Shown in pieces: positions 57,502 through 64,000 of a DNA stretch of 64,000 nucleotides (position 1 is the first letter of the stretch; every line of letters begins with the position of its first letter). The notes below the pieces were generated by a model, which saw only the letters and a program-made list of their open reading frames with translations, was not told where the DNA came from and ran no database searches. Origin of the DNA: Bifidobacterium polysaccharolyticum (GTDB lineage Bacteria > Actinomycetota > Actinomycetes > Actinomycetales > Bifidobacteriaceae); assembly GCF_016101585.1 (NCBI RefSeq), contig NZ_JACFQG010000003.1, forward strand, positions 1,826 to 65,825, given 5' to 3'. The translations under genes were made by a program, and so were the position numbers.

Positions 57502-58941
57502 ATGGGCCAAGAGAGCAAGTTCATCTTCCCGTCCGATTTCACTTGGGGAACGGCCACGGCCGCCTTCCAGGTGGAAGGGGCGGCACATGAGGACGGCAGG
57601 ACGGATTCCATCTGGGACACATATTGCGCCCGACCGGGCGTAGTCGTCGACGGATCCAACGGTGATGTGGCCTGCGATCAGTATCACCGCTACCCGGAAG
57701 ACATAGCCCTGATGAAGCAGATGGGTGTCGGCGCCTACCGCATGTCCATATCCTGGTCCCGTATTTTTCCTACAGCCGGCGGTCCGGTGAACCGAGCCGG
57801 GCTGGACCACTACCTGAAGGTCCTTGATATGCTGCGTGACAATGGAATCAGGCCCGTCGTCACCCTATACCACTGGGACCTTCCCCAGTACCTACAGGAT
57901 GCCGGAGGTTGGCCCAGCAGGGACACAGCTCTCCGTTTTGGCGACTACGCCTCCGCCCTGGCCGCTTCCTTCGGCGATCGGGTGGACACCTGGACCACCC
58001 TGAACGAGCCTTGGTGCGCGGCTTACCTGGGTTATGGGAACGGGGCCCATGCCCCCGGGATCAAGGACTACGACCAGGCCTTGGCCGCCGTCCACCATCT
58101 GAACCTGGCCCATGGACTGGCCTGCCAGGCCATCAGGGCCCAGGTTGGGCAGGATGCCCGACTCTCGGTCACCCTCAACCTTCAGGTGACCCGGGCGGCC
58201 TCGGACAGCCCGGAGGACCTCGCCGCCAAGAAGAGGGCCGACCTCTTCGCCAACGAGGTCTTCCTGGCCCCCATGCTGGAGGGGGCTTATCCGGAAGGCG
58301 TCAGTCAGGCGGCGAGGGGGGACACCGACTGGCGCTTCGTGCAGGACGGTGACCTGGAAACCATCCACCAGCCCCTTGACGTCCTGGGATTGAACTACTA
58401 CGCCACCACCTATGTAAAGGCCAGGAGGGCTGATGACGAATCCGCCGATGCCTCGGTCGGTCCCGAGGGCAAGCTGGTCGATCGCCATGCCAACGCTATG
58501 CCGGCCCAGGATAGCGTGGAGGGGCAGGCCCCGCAGGGAGAGCTGACGGGAATGGGCTGGAACCAGGAACCCCAGGGTCTGACCGATGTGCTGGTGGAGA
58601 TGGGCCGACGTTTCCCCGACATGGAACTCATGGTGACCGAGAACGGCTCCGCCTGGGATGACCAGGTCAGTCAGGATCCGGACGCGCCCGGCGGGAAGAT
58701 CGTCCACGACCCCAAGCGGGTGGCCTATCTGGAAGAGCATGTCAAGGCTGTGGCCAAGGCCATTCAGGCCGGGTGTCGGGTGACCGGCTACTTTGCCTGG
58801 TCCCTGCTGGACAACTTTGAGTGGGCCCTGGGCTACACCAAGCGCTTTGGGTTGATCAGGGTCGACTATGACACCCAGGAGCGGATCTGGAAGGATTCCG
58901 GTCTGCGTTACGCGCAAATCATCCGTGATCGCGCAGTCTGA
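57502..58941 (+). CDS. GH1 beta-glucosidase
   Basis: Cytosolic beta-glucosidase of about 479 residues. N-terminal signature FPSDFTWGTATAAFQVEGA (about 8-26), LYHWDLPQYLQ (about 120-130), acid/base Glu in TTLNEPWCAA (about 162-171), LNYYATTYVKA, and nucleophile Glu in MVTENGSAWDD (about 375-385). YFAWSLLDNFEWALGYTKRFGL closes the barrel. GAGAGGA lies 5-6 nt before the ATG at 57502; the upstream in-frame ATG at 57469 has no ribosome site and overlaps a palindrome. It likely finishes cleavage of cello-oligosaccharides released in the locus. Confidence 0.92.
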   Translation: MGQESKFIFPSDFTWGTATAAFQVEGAAHEDGRTDSIWDTYCARPGVVVDGSNGDVACDQYHRYPEDIALMKQMGVGAYRMSISWSRIFPTAGGPVNRAGLDHYLKVLDMLRDNGIRPVVTLYHWDLPQYLQDAGGWPSRDTALRFGDYASALAASFGDRVDTWTTLNEPWCAAYLGYGNGAHAPGIKDYDQALAAVHHLNLAHGLACQAIRAQVGQDARLSVTLNLQVTRAASDSPEDLAAKKRADLFANEVFLAPMLEGAYPEGVSQAARGDTDWRFVQDGDLETIHQPLDVLGLNYYATTYVKARRADDESADASVGPEGKLVDRHANAMPAQDSVEGQAPQGELTGMGWNQEPQGLTDVLVEMGRRFPDMELMVTENGSAWDDQVSQDPDAPGGKIVHDPKRVAYLEEHVKAVAKAIQAGCRVTGYFAWSLLDNFEWALGYTKRFGLIRVDYDTQERIWKDSGLRYAQIIRDRAV

Positions 58942-58976
58942 GCAAGACGGCATACAAGGCATACAAAGGTTACTGC

Positions 58977-59014
58977 AAGGCGGTTGGGCATCGCTGTCCG
59001 ACCGCCTTCTTTGT
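58977..59014 (+). terminator. Rho-independent terminator after the GH1 gene
   Basis: AAGGCGGTTGG and CCGACCGCCTT form an 11-bp stem (one G-T) with a 10-nt loop, followed by CTTTGTCTT. It is placed tail to tail between GH1 and the mannosyltransferase and may serve both. Confidence 0.85.
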
Positions 59015-59015
59015 C

Positions 59016-60761
59016 TTAGATCCAGCTGGACAGCCACATGTGCATGCGCCAGAAGTCATAGGGGATGGGCATGGCGGTCCACAGCGGGTAGAAGAAGACT
59101 GAGGTCAGGCCCAGCAGGGTCAGGCCCATGATCATGGTCTGCCGGTAGAGGACGATGTCCGAGTTCTGCCGCAGCCAGTTGACCACGTAGCAGATGGCCA
59201 GGATCATCCAGGGCAGGATGACGATGGAATAGAAAGTGAAGGTGGTCCGGTTCATGTATTGGATCCAGGGTAGCCAGCCGGCCAGCATGCCTGCCAGGAC
59301 CCCCCAGATCCGCCAATCTCCGTGCTTGATCACGACGGCGATGACGATGGCTAGGATCATGCAGATGCTGCCCAGCCACCAGGTCAGAGGATTGCCCAAG
59401 GATGTGACTGCGGCTACGCAGGGAGAGTCCTTGGCCAGTCCGCACAGGCCGGGGAAACCCGTGAGCTTCTGCCAGTAGAAACTGGTGGGCCTGACCTGCA
59501 AGGGCCAAGTCAGGGGGTTGGCCATGTATGGGTGGCGGGTATGCAGGGTGGTGTGGAAGCGCCACATCTGCCGGTGGTATTCAGCCAGGGACCGCAGCCC
59601 TTCCGGCAGCCAGGTCAGGCCTTGGCCAGGGTGCTGGGCCGCCCAATTGTGCATGAAGGAATCGTCGTGCAGGAACCATCCCGTCCAGGAGGCCAAATAG
59701 GTGCCCGCCCAGATGGGGATCATAAGCAAGGCCGCTGGCAGCCCGTCCCTGAACACGGCGCTCTGCAGCCAGGATCCATACCCTGCTTGATGACGCTCCC
59801 AGCCATCCCAGAGCACCGAGATCAGGGCGAAGACAGCGAAGAAGTAGGCGCCCGACCACTTGGTCCCCGTGGCTAGGCCCAGTAGCAGGGCGGCTCCGGT
59901 CCGCCACCAGGACCAGGCGATGAAGGGGCCGGTGGTGGCCACGGGCAGTTCGACACGGCTTTTCTGCCCTGGCTGTCCCTGTGACTGAATGACCTTCACC
60001 CGGTAGTGCAGACGGAAATCAGCCCGGTCCTTGGCCCAGGATTGTCGTAGTCTGGCCCTGGCCCAGTCCCGATGGCCCATCAGACACAGCCAGGCTCCCA
60101 GAACGAAGATCATGACGAAGTTGTCCAGCAGGCCGGTGCGGCTCATGACGATGCCCAGACCGTCTATGGCCATGAGGAAGCCGGCCGTCAGGGCGATGGG
60201 CAGGTTGTGGAAGAGGCGCAGAGCTACACGGCAGAGCAGCAGGATGGCGATGGTGCCGGCCAGAGCGGTGGCCACTCGCCAGGCGAAGGGATTGCCTGCT
60301 CCGCCGAACAGTTTGAGACCCAAGGCGATGCACCACTTGCCTACCGGCGGGTGAACCACGTATTCGGCCTGGGGCAACCAGTCGCTTGTCTGCCCCTGGG
60401 CGAAGATCTGGTCGATGGGTAGGTTCAGCGGGCCGGCTTTTTTGGGCCAGTTGCGTGGCTCGCCGGTCATCAGCATGGTCCAGGCGTCTTTGACGTAATA
60501 TGTCTCGTCGAAGACGATGGCCCGGGGGCTGCCCAGCCGCACAAACCGCAAGAGCCCGCCTAAAAGAGCCATGAGTATGCAGGCCAACCAGCCGCTCTGC
60601 CGATGGGAGGGCCTGTGGATCCGGTTGACCCGACCCTTGGTGTGCTGACCCATGGGCGTGCTGAAGATAGATAGCATGACAGGGCGACCAGACCGGTGGG
60701 CGGCGTGCCTGCCGTGTCTGGAGGAGCGATGCTGCGAAGAAAGCCCTGCCAAAGATGTCAT
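59016..60761 (-). CDS. Dolichyl-phosphate-mannose-protein mannosyltransferase family (GT39)
   Basis: Integral membrane glycosyltransferase of about 581 residues that transfers mannose from a polyprenyl phosphate to secreted proteins. The catalytic acidic pair is in IVFDETYYVKDAWTM (loop 1, about 85-100), followed by VVHPPVGKW. About 10 hydrophobic helices follow, including SVFFYPLWTAMPIPY near the C-terminus. The gene is the neighbour of rsmI in actinobacteria, as here. Start: ATG at 60761 lies 7 nt after TAATCT with no ribosome site (leaderless). An ATG at 60653 would remove 36 residues of uncertain value. The 60800 start would overlap the rsmI promoter. Confidence 0.88.
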   Translation of the reverse strand: MTSLAGLSSQHRSSRHGRHAAHRSGRPVMLSIFSTPMGQHTKGRVNRIHRPSHRQSGWLACILMALLGGLLRFVRLGSPRAIVFDETYYVKDAWTMLMTGEPRNWPKKAGPLNLPIDQIFAQGQTSDWLPQAEYVVHPPVGKWCIALGLKLFGGAGNPFAWRVATALAGTIAILLLCRVALRLFHNLPIALTAGFLMAIDGLGIVMSRTGLLDNFVMIFVLGAWLCLMGHRDWARARLRQSWAKDRADFRLHYRVKVIQSQGQPGQKSRVELPVATTGPFIAWSWWRTGAALLLGLATGTKWSGAYFFAVFALISVLWDGWERHQAGYGSWLQSAVFRDGLPAALLMIPIWAGTYLASWTGWFLHDDSFMHNWAAQHPGQGLTWLPEGLRSLAEYHRQMWRFHTTLHTRHPYMANPLTWPLQVRPTSFYWQKLTGFPGLCGLAKDSPCVAAVTSLGNPLTWWLGSICMILAIVIAVVIKHGDWRIWGVLAGMLAGWLPWIQYMNRTTFTFYSIVILPWMILAICYVVNWLRQNSDIVLYRQTMIMGLTLLGLTSVFFYPLWTAMPIPYDFWRMHMWLSSWI

Positions 60762-60768
60762 CACCCCT

Positions 60769-60774
60769 AGATTA
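60769..60774 (-). promoter_or_regulatory. -10 element, leaderless mannosyltransferase transcript
   Basis: TAATCT on the minus strand ends 7 nt before the ATG at 60761. It lies only 3 nt from the opposite-facing rsmI -10, so the two genes share a very compact divergent promoter. Confidence 0.5.
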
Positions 60775-60777
60775 GGC

Positions 60778-60783
60778 CATACT
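60778..60783 (+). promoter_or_regulatory. -10 element, leaderless rsmI transcript
   Basis: CATACT ends 6 nt before the ATG at 60790; no Shine-Dalgarno is present. Confidence 0.45.
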
Positions 60784-60789
60784 AAAGGC

Positions 60790-61752
60790 ATGAGCAGCAC
60801 GAATGGCCGGAGCGATGGACATATGCAGGGCAGAGAAAGTCATGAGAAGCCGATTCCACCTAGTGTTTCACGTGGAACGGTAGTGTTGGCGGCCACGCCT
60901 ATTGGCAATGTCTCCGATGCCTCGAAACGTTTGGTGGAGCTCCTGCAGTCGGCGGACCTGGTTGCTGCGGAAGACACGCGGCGGCTCTACGACTTAGCCA
61001 ACCGATTGGGCGTGCGTGTAGGCGGCAGGGTTATGGCCTATCACGATCATAATGAGCGACGGATGGCCGATCCCATTTTGGATCAGGTTCGTGACGGAGC
61101 CTGCGTGCTGGTGGTCTCGGATGCGGGTATGCCCACCATCAACGATCCGGGCATGGCCATCGTAAAGCGGGCCATCGAACGAGGCATACCGGTCACCTGC
61201 GCTCCCGGCCCCAGTGCTGTGCTGGACGCTCTGGCTCTCTCCGGTCTGCCGACTGACCGCTTCTGTTACGAAGGGTTTCTTCCCCGCCGACATCAGGAGC
61301 GGTTGCGGCATCTGCGCACTCTGCGCAGCGAGGAGCGGACCATGGTCTTCTACGAGACACCCCACCGCATTGATCAGGCTATGCAGGACCTTCAGAAGGT
61401 CTTCGGCTCCGACCGGCTCATGGCCCTCTGCAGGGAGCTGACCAAGGATCATGAGCAGATCCGGCGAGGTACCGTTGGCGACATTGTGCGCTCCCTCCAG
61501 GAGGATCCCCCAAGGGGGGAGATGGTCCTGGTCGTGGCTGGTGCTTCTGCTTTGGAGGCCAGGCGCAACGACCCTGAGGCCATGGATGATCGGCAGTTGG
61601 CAGACCTGGCACGCGAACTGGCCAGATCCGAGGGCCTACGGCTCAAGGAGGCTATCGCCCGGGTGGCTGCCGAGCATCCCTTGGCCGATGGCAGCCTGCC
61701 TAATCGCAAGCGGATCTATGCCTTGGCCGTTGAAGAGGATAAGGAGGACTGA
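60790..61752 (+). CDS. rsmI: 16S rRNA (cytidine(1402)-2'-O)-methyltransferase RsmI
   Basis: Methyltransferase of about 320 residues modifying C1402 in the ribosomal decoding centre, using SAM. Family signatures: VVLAATPIGNVSDAS (about 31-45), VAAEDTRR (about 58-65), YHDHNE (about 83-88), VVSDAGMPTINDPG (about 108-121), CAPGPSAVLDALALSGL (about 137-153) and FYETPHR (about 193-199). A 30-residue polar N-terminal extension precedes the core. It overlaps the convergent gene at its tail by 37 nt. A parS-like palindrome lies inside codons at 60865-60878. Confidence 0.95.
   Translation: MSSTNGRSDGHMQGRESHEKPIPPSVSRGTVVLAATPIGNVSDASKRLVELLQSADLVAAEDTRRLYDLANRLGVRVGGRVMAYHDHNERRMADPILDQVRDGACVLVVSDAGMPTINDPGMAIVKRAIERGIPVTCAPGPSAVLDALALSGLPTDRFCYEGFLPRRHQERLRHLRTLRSEERTMVFYETPHRIDQAMQDLQKVFGSDRLMALCRELTKDHEQIRRGTVGDIVRSLQEDPPRGEMVLVVAGASALEARRNDPEAMDDRQLADLARELARSEGLRLKEAIARVAAEHPLADGSLPNRKRIYALAVEEDKED
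60865..60878. promoter_or_regulatory. parS-like centromere site (candidate)
   Basis: GTTTCACGTGGAAC differs at one position from the actinobacterial/Bacillus parS core GTTTCACGTGAAAC bound by ParB. It lies inside the 5' part of rsmI. No other copy was noticed in the window. Confidence 0.45.
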
Positions 61753-62177
61753 TTCCCGTCCCCTTCATCCAGCAGCACCTCGAGTGCTCTGCGCACACCG
61801 GGCCCACCCAGCTGTGAGACGGTTTCCAGCAGTGCCGGCGAAGCGGCGGGATTGGCCACCAGCCACCGGCGCAGCCGGGGCTCTTCTCGGGCGATGGTCC
61901 AGAGGATGCTCGGGTCGGTCTCGGGGTCTGTGGCCATCAGTGCCGTTGGCACCAAGGGAGGCTCTGGCGGTGGGGCCCGCCCCTCGGCCATTGGTTCGAG
62001 GCTATTGGGTTCGTCTTGACTCCAATCGTCTTCCGTTGAGGGGTGCGACCGGCTGCTGATGGCAGTCATGAGCCGGGTCATGCGTTCAGTAGCGGAAGAT
62101 TCACGACAGTGTCTGATCCTATCCAGGTGCCGATGATGGCCATGACTACGTCGGCCGTCCCTCATCGCCTTATTCAT
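61716..62177 (-). CDS. Variant leucine-rich-repeat-like protein
   Basis: Protein of about 153 residues. The N-terminal half is polar and low in complexity. The C-terminal part DPSILWTIAREEPRLRRWLVANPAASPALLETVSQLGGPGVRRALEVLLD looks like the helical variant leucine-rich repeats seen in actinobacterial hypothetical proteins (split here: DPSILWTIAREEPRLRR and ANPAASPALLETVSQLGG). Function unknown. The ATG at 62177 overlaps the TGA of the upstream gene (ATGA), so the pair is translationally coupled. Its 3' end overlaps rsmI by 37 nt. Confidence 0.65.
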   Translation of the reverse strand: MNKAMRDGRRSHGHHRHLDRIRHCRESSATERMTRLMTAISSRSHPSTEDDWSQDEPNSLEPMAEGRAPPPEPPLVPTALMATDPETDPSILWTIAREEPRLRRWLVANPAASPALLETVSQLGGPGVRRALEVLLDEGDGNQSSLSSSTAKA

Positions 62178-62941
62178 AGGATCGCCTTGAGCCGTCTTAT
62201 GGTATCCAGTCCTTGAGCGTGGCCAGGCCATCGGGGGTTGGAGGACAGAAGCGCCTCGCAGGATCCGCAGCTGACATGATACCGCTCCATGAGCTCATGG
62301 AGAACCGCCATGATGTCCTCACCGTTGCATTGGCCCGTGGGCTCGCAGGCCAAATCACAGGCCGTCCAGAGCGGCGAAGTCACCCAGAGCCGCCCAAGCT
62401 TCATCAGATAACGGGCATCCAGCTGTCGCTGATGGGGGCGAAGGGGCCTGCCGTAAACCGGCGTGCGGAAGTGGGAGTTGGAGATGATGTCCAGAGCATC
62501 GGGGAAATGGCCGTTGATCCATACCCAGAGCGCCAGTCCGCCGCATGCTGCTGCACCGTAAGGGACCATGGACATGACGATCGAGGCGCGACCGTAGAGT
62601 CCCTCCGCCTGTTCGTTCAGGTAGCAACAGGATCGGTCCAGGCAGGTCACGATTCCCTCGTTCACCAGCAGGCTGAGGCTGAGCGGACCTGGCAGATCTC
62701 CGATCTGAATCAGACTGGGCAGCGGTTTGGGCTCAGGAACCGGGGTTCCGAATTCGGTCGTAGGCGGACGGCCACGGGTGCGCGTTGGGCCTGTTCCGTA
62801 TCGTGGCCCGAAACACTGCTGAGCGGTGTCGACGAGCGGTGCCCGGCCTGGCGGCTTGGTTGTAGCTCTAAGGGTGCGGCTGGCGCCAAGGGTAGTGGCA
62901 GGCGCCCACGTCGCTCCCCCGAGGACGTGTTCTCGATTCAT
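62174..62941 (-). CDS. Hypothetical protein upstream of the LRR-like gene
   Basis: A 255-residue protein of no family I recognise. It begins with a Thr/Pro/Arg-rich stretch of about 90 residues. A moderately hydrophobic segment follows (VMSMVPYGAAACGGLALWVW, about 140-160), which may be a single membrane pass or a buried core. Cysteine pairs lie late in the chain (CDLACEPTGQC and CGSCEALL). TACAGT on the minus strand ends 6 nt before the ATG at 62941 with no ribosome site, so the transcript is probably leaderless. It is coupled to the next gene by an ATGA overlap and divergent from metG. Confidence 0.6.
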   Translation of the reverse strand: MNREHVLGGATWAPATTLGASRTLRATTKPPGRAPLVDTAQQCFGPRYGTGPTRTRGRPPTTEFGTPVPEPKPLPSLIQIGDLPGPLSLSLLVNEGIVTCLDRSCCYLNEQAEGLYGRASIVMSMVPYGAAACGGLALWVWINGHFPDALDIISNSHFRTPVYGRPLRPHQRQLDARYLMKLGRLWVTSPLWTACDLACEPTGQCNGEDIMAVLHELMERYHVSCGSCEALLSSNPRWPGHAQGLDTIRRLKAIL

Positions 62942-63064
62942 GGTTCGACTGTAAAGGGCCGTATCCGGGCTTGCCTGAAGGAGGCCTAAATTTGTGAACT
63001 TGTGGATAATCTGCTTGACAGCCGGCAGTCTTGTGGATGAGGCGGGGGATTGTAGGCCTAAGCC

Positions 63065-63070
63065 GATAAT
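63065..63070 (+). promoter_or_regulatory. -10 element for metG
   Basis: GATAAT ends 9 nt before the metG ATG; no Shine-Dalgarno intervenes, so the transcript is leaderless or has a leader of 1-3 nt. Confidence 0.45.
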
Positions 63071-63079
63071 CTTGCTGGT

Positions 63080-64000
63080 ATGAGTCATATCCTTGTTTCC
63101 GTCGCCTGGCCCTATGCAAATGGGCCCCGTCACATCGGCCACGTCGCTGGGTTCGGCGTCCCTTCGGATGTCTATGCACGCTACGAACGCATGAAGGGCA
63201 ATGATGTCCTTATGGTTTCGGGGACCGACGAGCACGGCACTCCCATCCTGGTGGAGGCTGATGCTGAAGGAGTAGGTCCCCAAGAGATTGCCGATCGCTA
63301 CAACCGGGTCATCGTCAAGGACCTGTGCGATCTGGGACTCAGCTATGACCTCTTCACCAGGACCACGACCGGCAATCACGAGAAGGTGGTGCAGGAGCTT
63401 TTCCGTCAGTGCCGGGCCAATGGCTACATCTATGAGGGTCAACAGAAGGTGGCTATCTCGCCTTCCACCGGACGAACCCTGCCGGACCGCTATATTGAGG
63501 GGACCTGCCCCATCTGTGGTGCCGATGGCGCTCGCGGCGACCAGTGCGACAACTGCGGCAACGAGCTGGATCCGGACGAGCTGATCAACCCTGTGTCCAA
63601 GATCAATGGGGAGACGCCCCGGTTTGAGGAGTCCAAGCACTTCTTCTTGGATCTTCCCGCCCTGGCCGAGGCCAATCTGGCCTGGTTGAAGACCCGCAAG
63701 GGCTGGCGCAGCAACGTACTCAACTTCTCCCTGGGGCTCTTCAAGGAGGTCAAGCCACGGGCCATCACCCGCGACATCGACTGGGGCATTCCCGTGCCTG
63801 TGGACGGGTGGGTCGACGACCCCAACAAGAAACTCTACGTCTGGTTCGACGCCGTCATCGGCTACCTGTCGGCATCCATCGAATGGGCCCGCCGTCAGGG
63901 CGACCCCGAGGCATGGCGCAAGTGGTGGAATGATCCCAAGGCCCTGGGCTACTACTTCATGGGCAAGGACAACATCACCTTCCACTCGCAGATCTGGCCC
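63080..64000 (+). CDS. metG: Methionyl-tRNA synthetase (5' part, runs off window)
   Basis: Class I aminoacyl-tRNA synthetase that charges tRNA-Met; 307 codons are in the window and the rest lies beyond 64000. The N-terminal strand [18 protein letters not shown] (about 6-23) includes the HIGH motif. GTDEHGTPI (about 52-60) binds substrate. The zinc-knuckle pairs are CPICG and CDNCG (about 143-159), typical of the two-knuckle form. [15 protein letters not shown] (about 256-270) and the beginning of the [13 protein letters not shown] region follow. The KMSKS loop is outside the window. The ATG at 63080 is preferred, with the -10 box just upstream. Confidence 0.97.
   Translation, partial: MSHILVSVAWPYANGPRHIGHVAGFGVPSDVYARYERMKGNDVLMVSGTDEHGTPILVEADAEGVGPQEIADRYNRVIVKDLCDLGLSYDLFTRTTTGNHEKVVQELFRQCRANGYIYEGQQKVAISPSTGRTLPDRYIEGTCPICGADGARGDQCDNCGNELDPDELINPVSKINGETPRFEESKHFFLDLPALAEANLAWLKTRKGWRSNVLNFSLGLFKEVKPRAITRDIDWGIPVPVDGWVDDPNKKLYVWFDAVIGYLSASIEWARRQGDPEAWRKWWNDPKALGYYFMGKDNITFHSQIWP

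Noticed and set aside
62942-63985. Upstream part of a 603-residue open frame on the minus strand, antisense to metG
   Set aside because: It is the reverse-strand shadow of metG codons; only the part below 62942, starting at the ATG behind TACAGT, looks like a real gene.

Overview
The window reads as high-GC actinobacterial chromosome, most likely a Bifidobacterium. The basis is the dnaK-grpE-dnaJ-hspR order behind a HAIR operator, a DnaJ without a zinc finger, many start codons that look leaderless, and a very dense set of intracellular glycosidases served by lipoprotein ABC importers. An insect-gut species is possible, but that is inference; no database was searched.

Layout. 1-1970: 3' part of a 23S rRNA, a 5S rRNA and their terminator. 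2115-9999: aldo/keto reductase, a decayed gene-poor stretch (3054-4187), a DUF4235-like protein, a histidine phosphatase, a HAD hydrolase, a GH13 glucosidase and a LacI regulator. 10121-11639: a GH32-like enzyme under a near-consensus promoter whose start site lies in a LacI-type operator. 11733-18152: the DnaK chaperone operon and a DEAD-box helicase. 18210-29677: LacI regulator, Opp-type importer (lipoprotein, two permeases, fused double ATPase), alpha/beta hydrolase and a 1235-residue GH94 protein resembling 1,2-beta-oligoglucan phosphorylase. 29860-30728: a broken lacI-type gene. 31000-35475: a CUT1-type sugar importer whose lipoprotein gene is out of frame at a run of ten G, with a short GH1 enzyme. 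35700-36614: tRNA-Ala(CGC) and a DedA protein.

37131-58941 is the most striking part. It holds two LplB/YtcP-type permeases, two tandem near-duplicate lipoproteins, then SGNH esterase, GH29, GH31 (alpha-xylosidase signature), GH5, GH43 and GH42 on the plus strand. An alpha/beta esterase and GH94 cellobiose phosphorylase follow on the minus strand, then a TetR regulator and a GH1 beta-glucosidase. None of the enzymes shows a signal peptide. Together they match the linkages of acetylated, fucosylated, galactosylated xyloglucan oligosaccharides: import, deacetylation, removal of fucose, galactose, arabinose and xylose, then backbone cutting and phosphorolysis. The substrate is inferred, not shown. 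No sugar-importer ATPase accompanies the 31 kb or 37 kb importers, so a shared MsmK/MalK-type ATPase elsewhere is expected.

59016-64000 returns to core genes: protein O-mannosyltransferase, rsmI (with a parS-like 14-mer inside it), a two-gene hypothetical operon and the start of metG. No CRISPR array or intact insertion sequence was seen.
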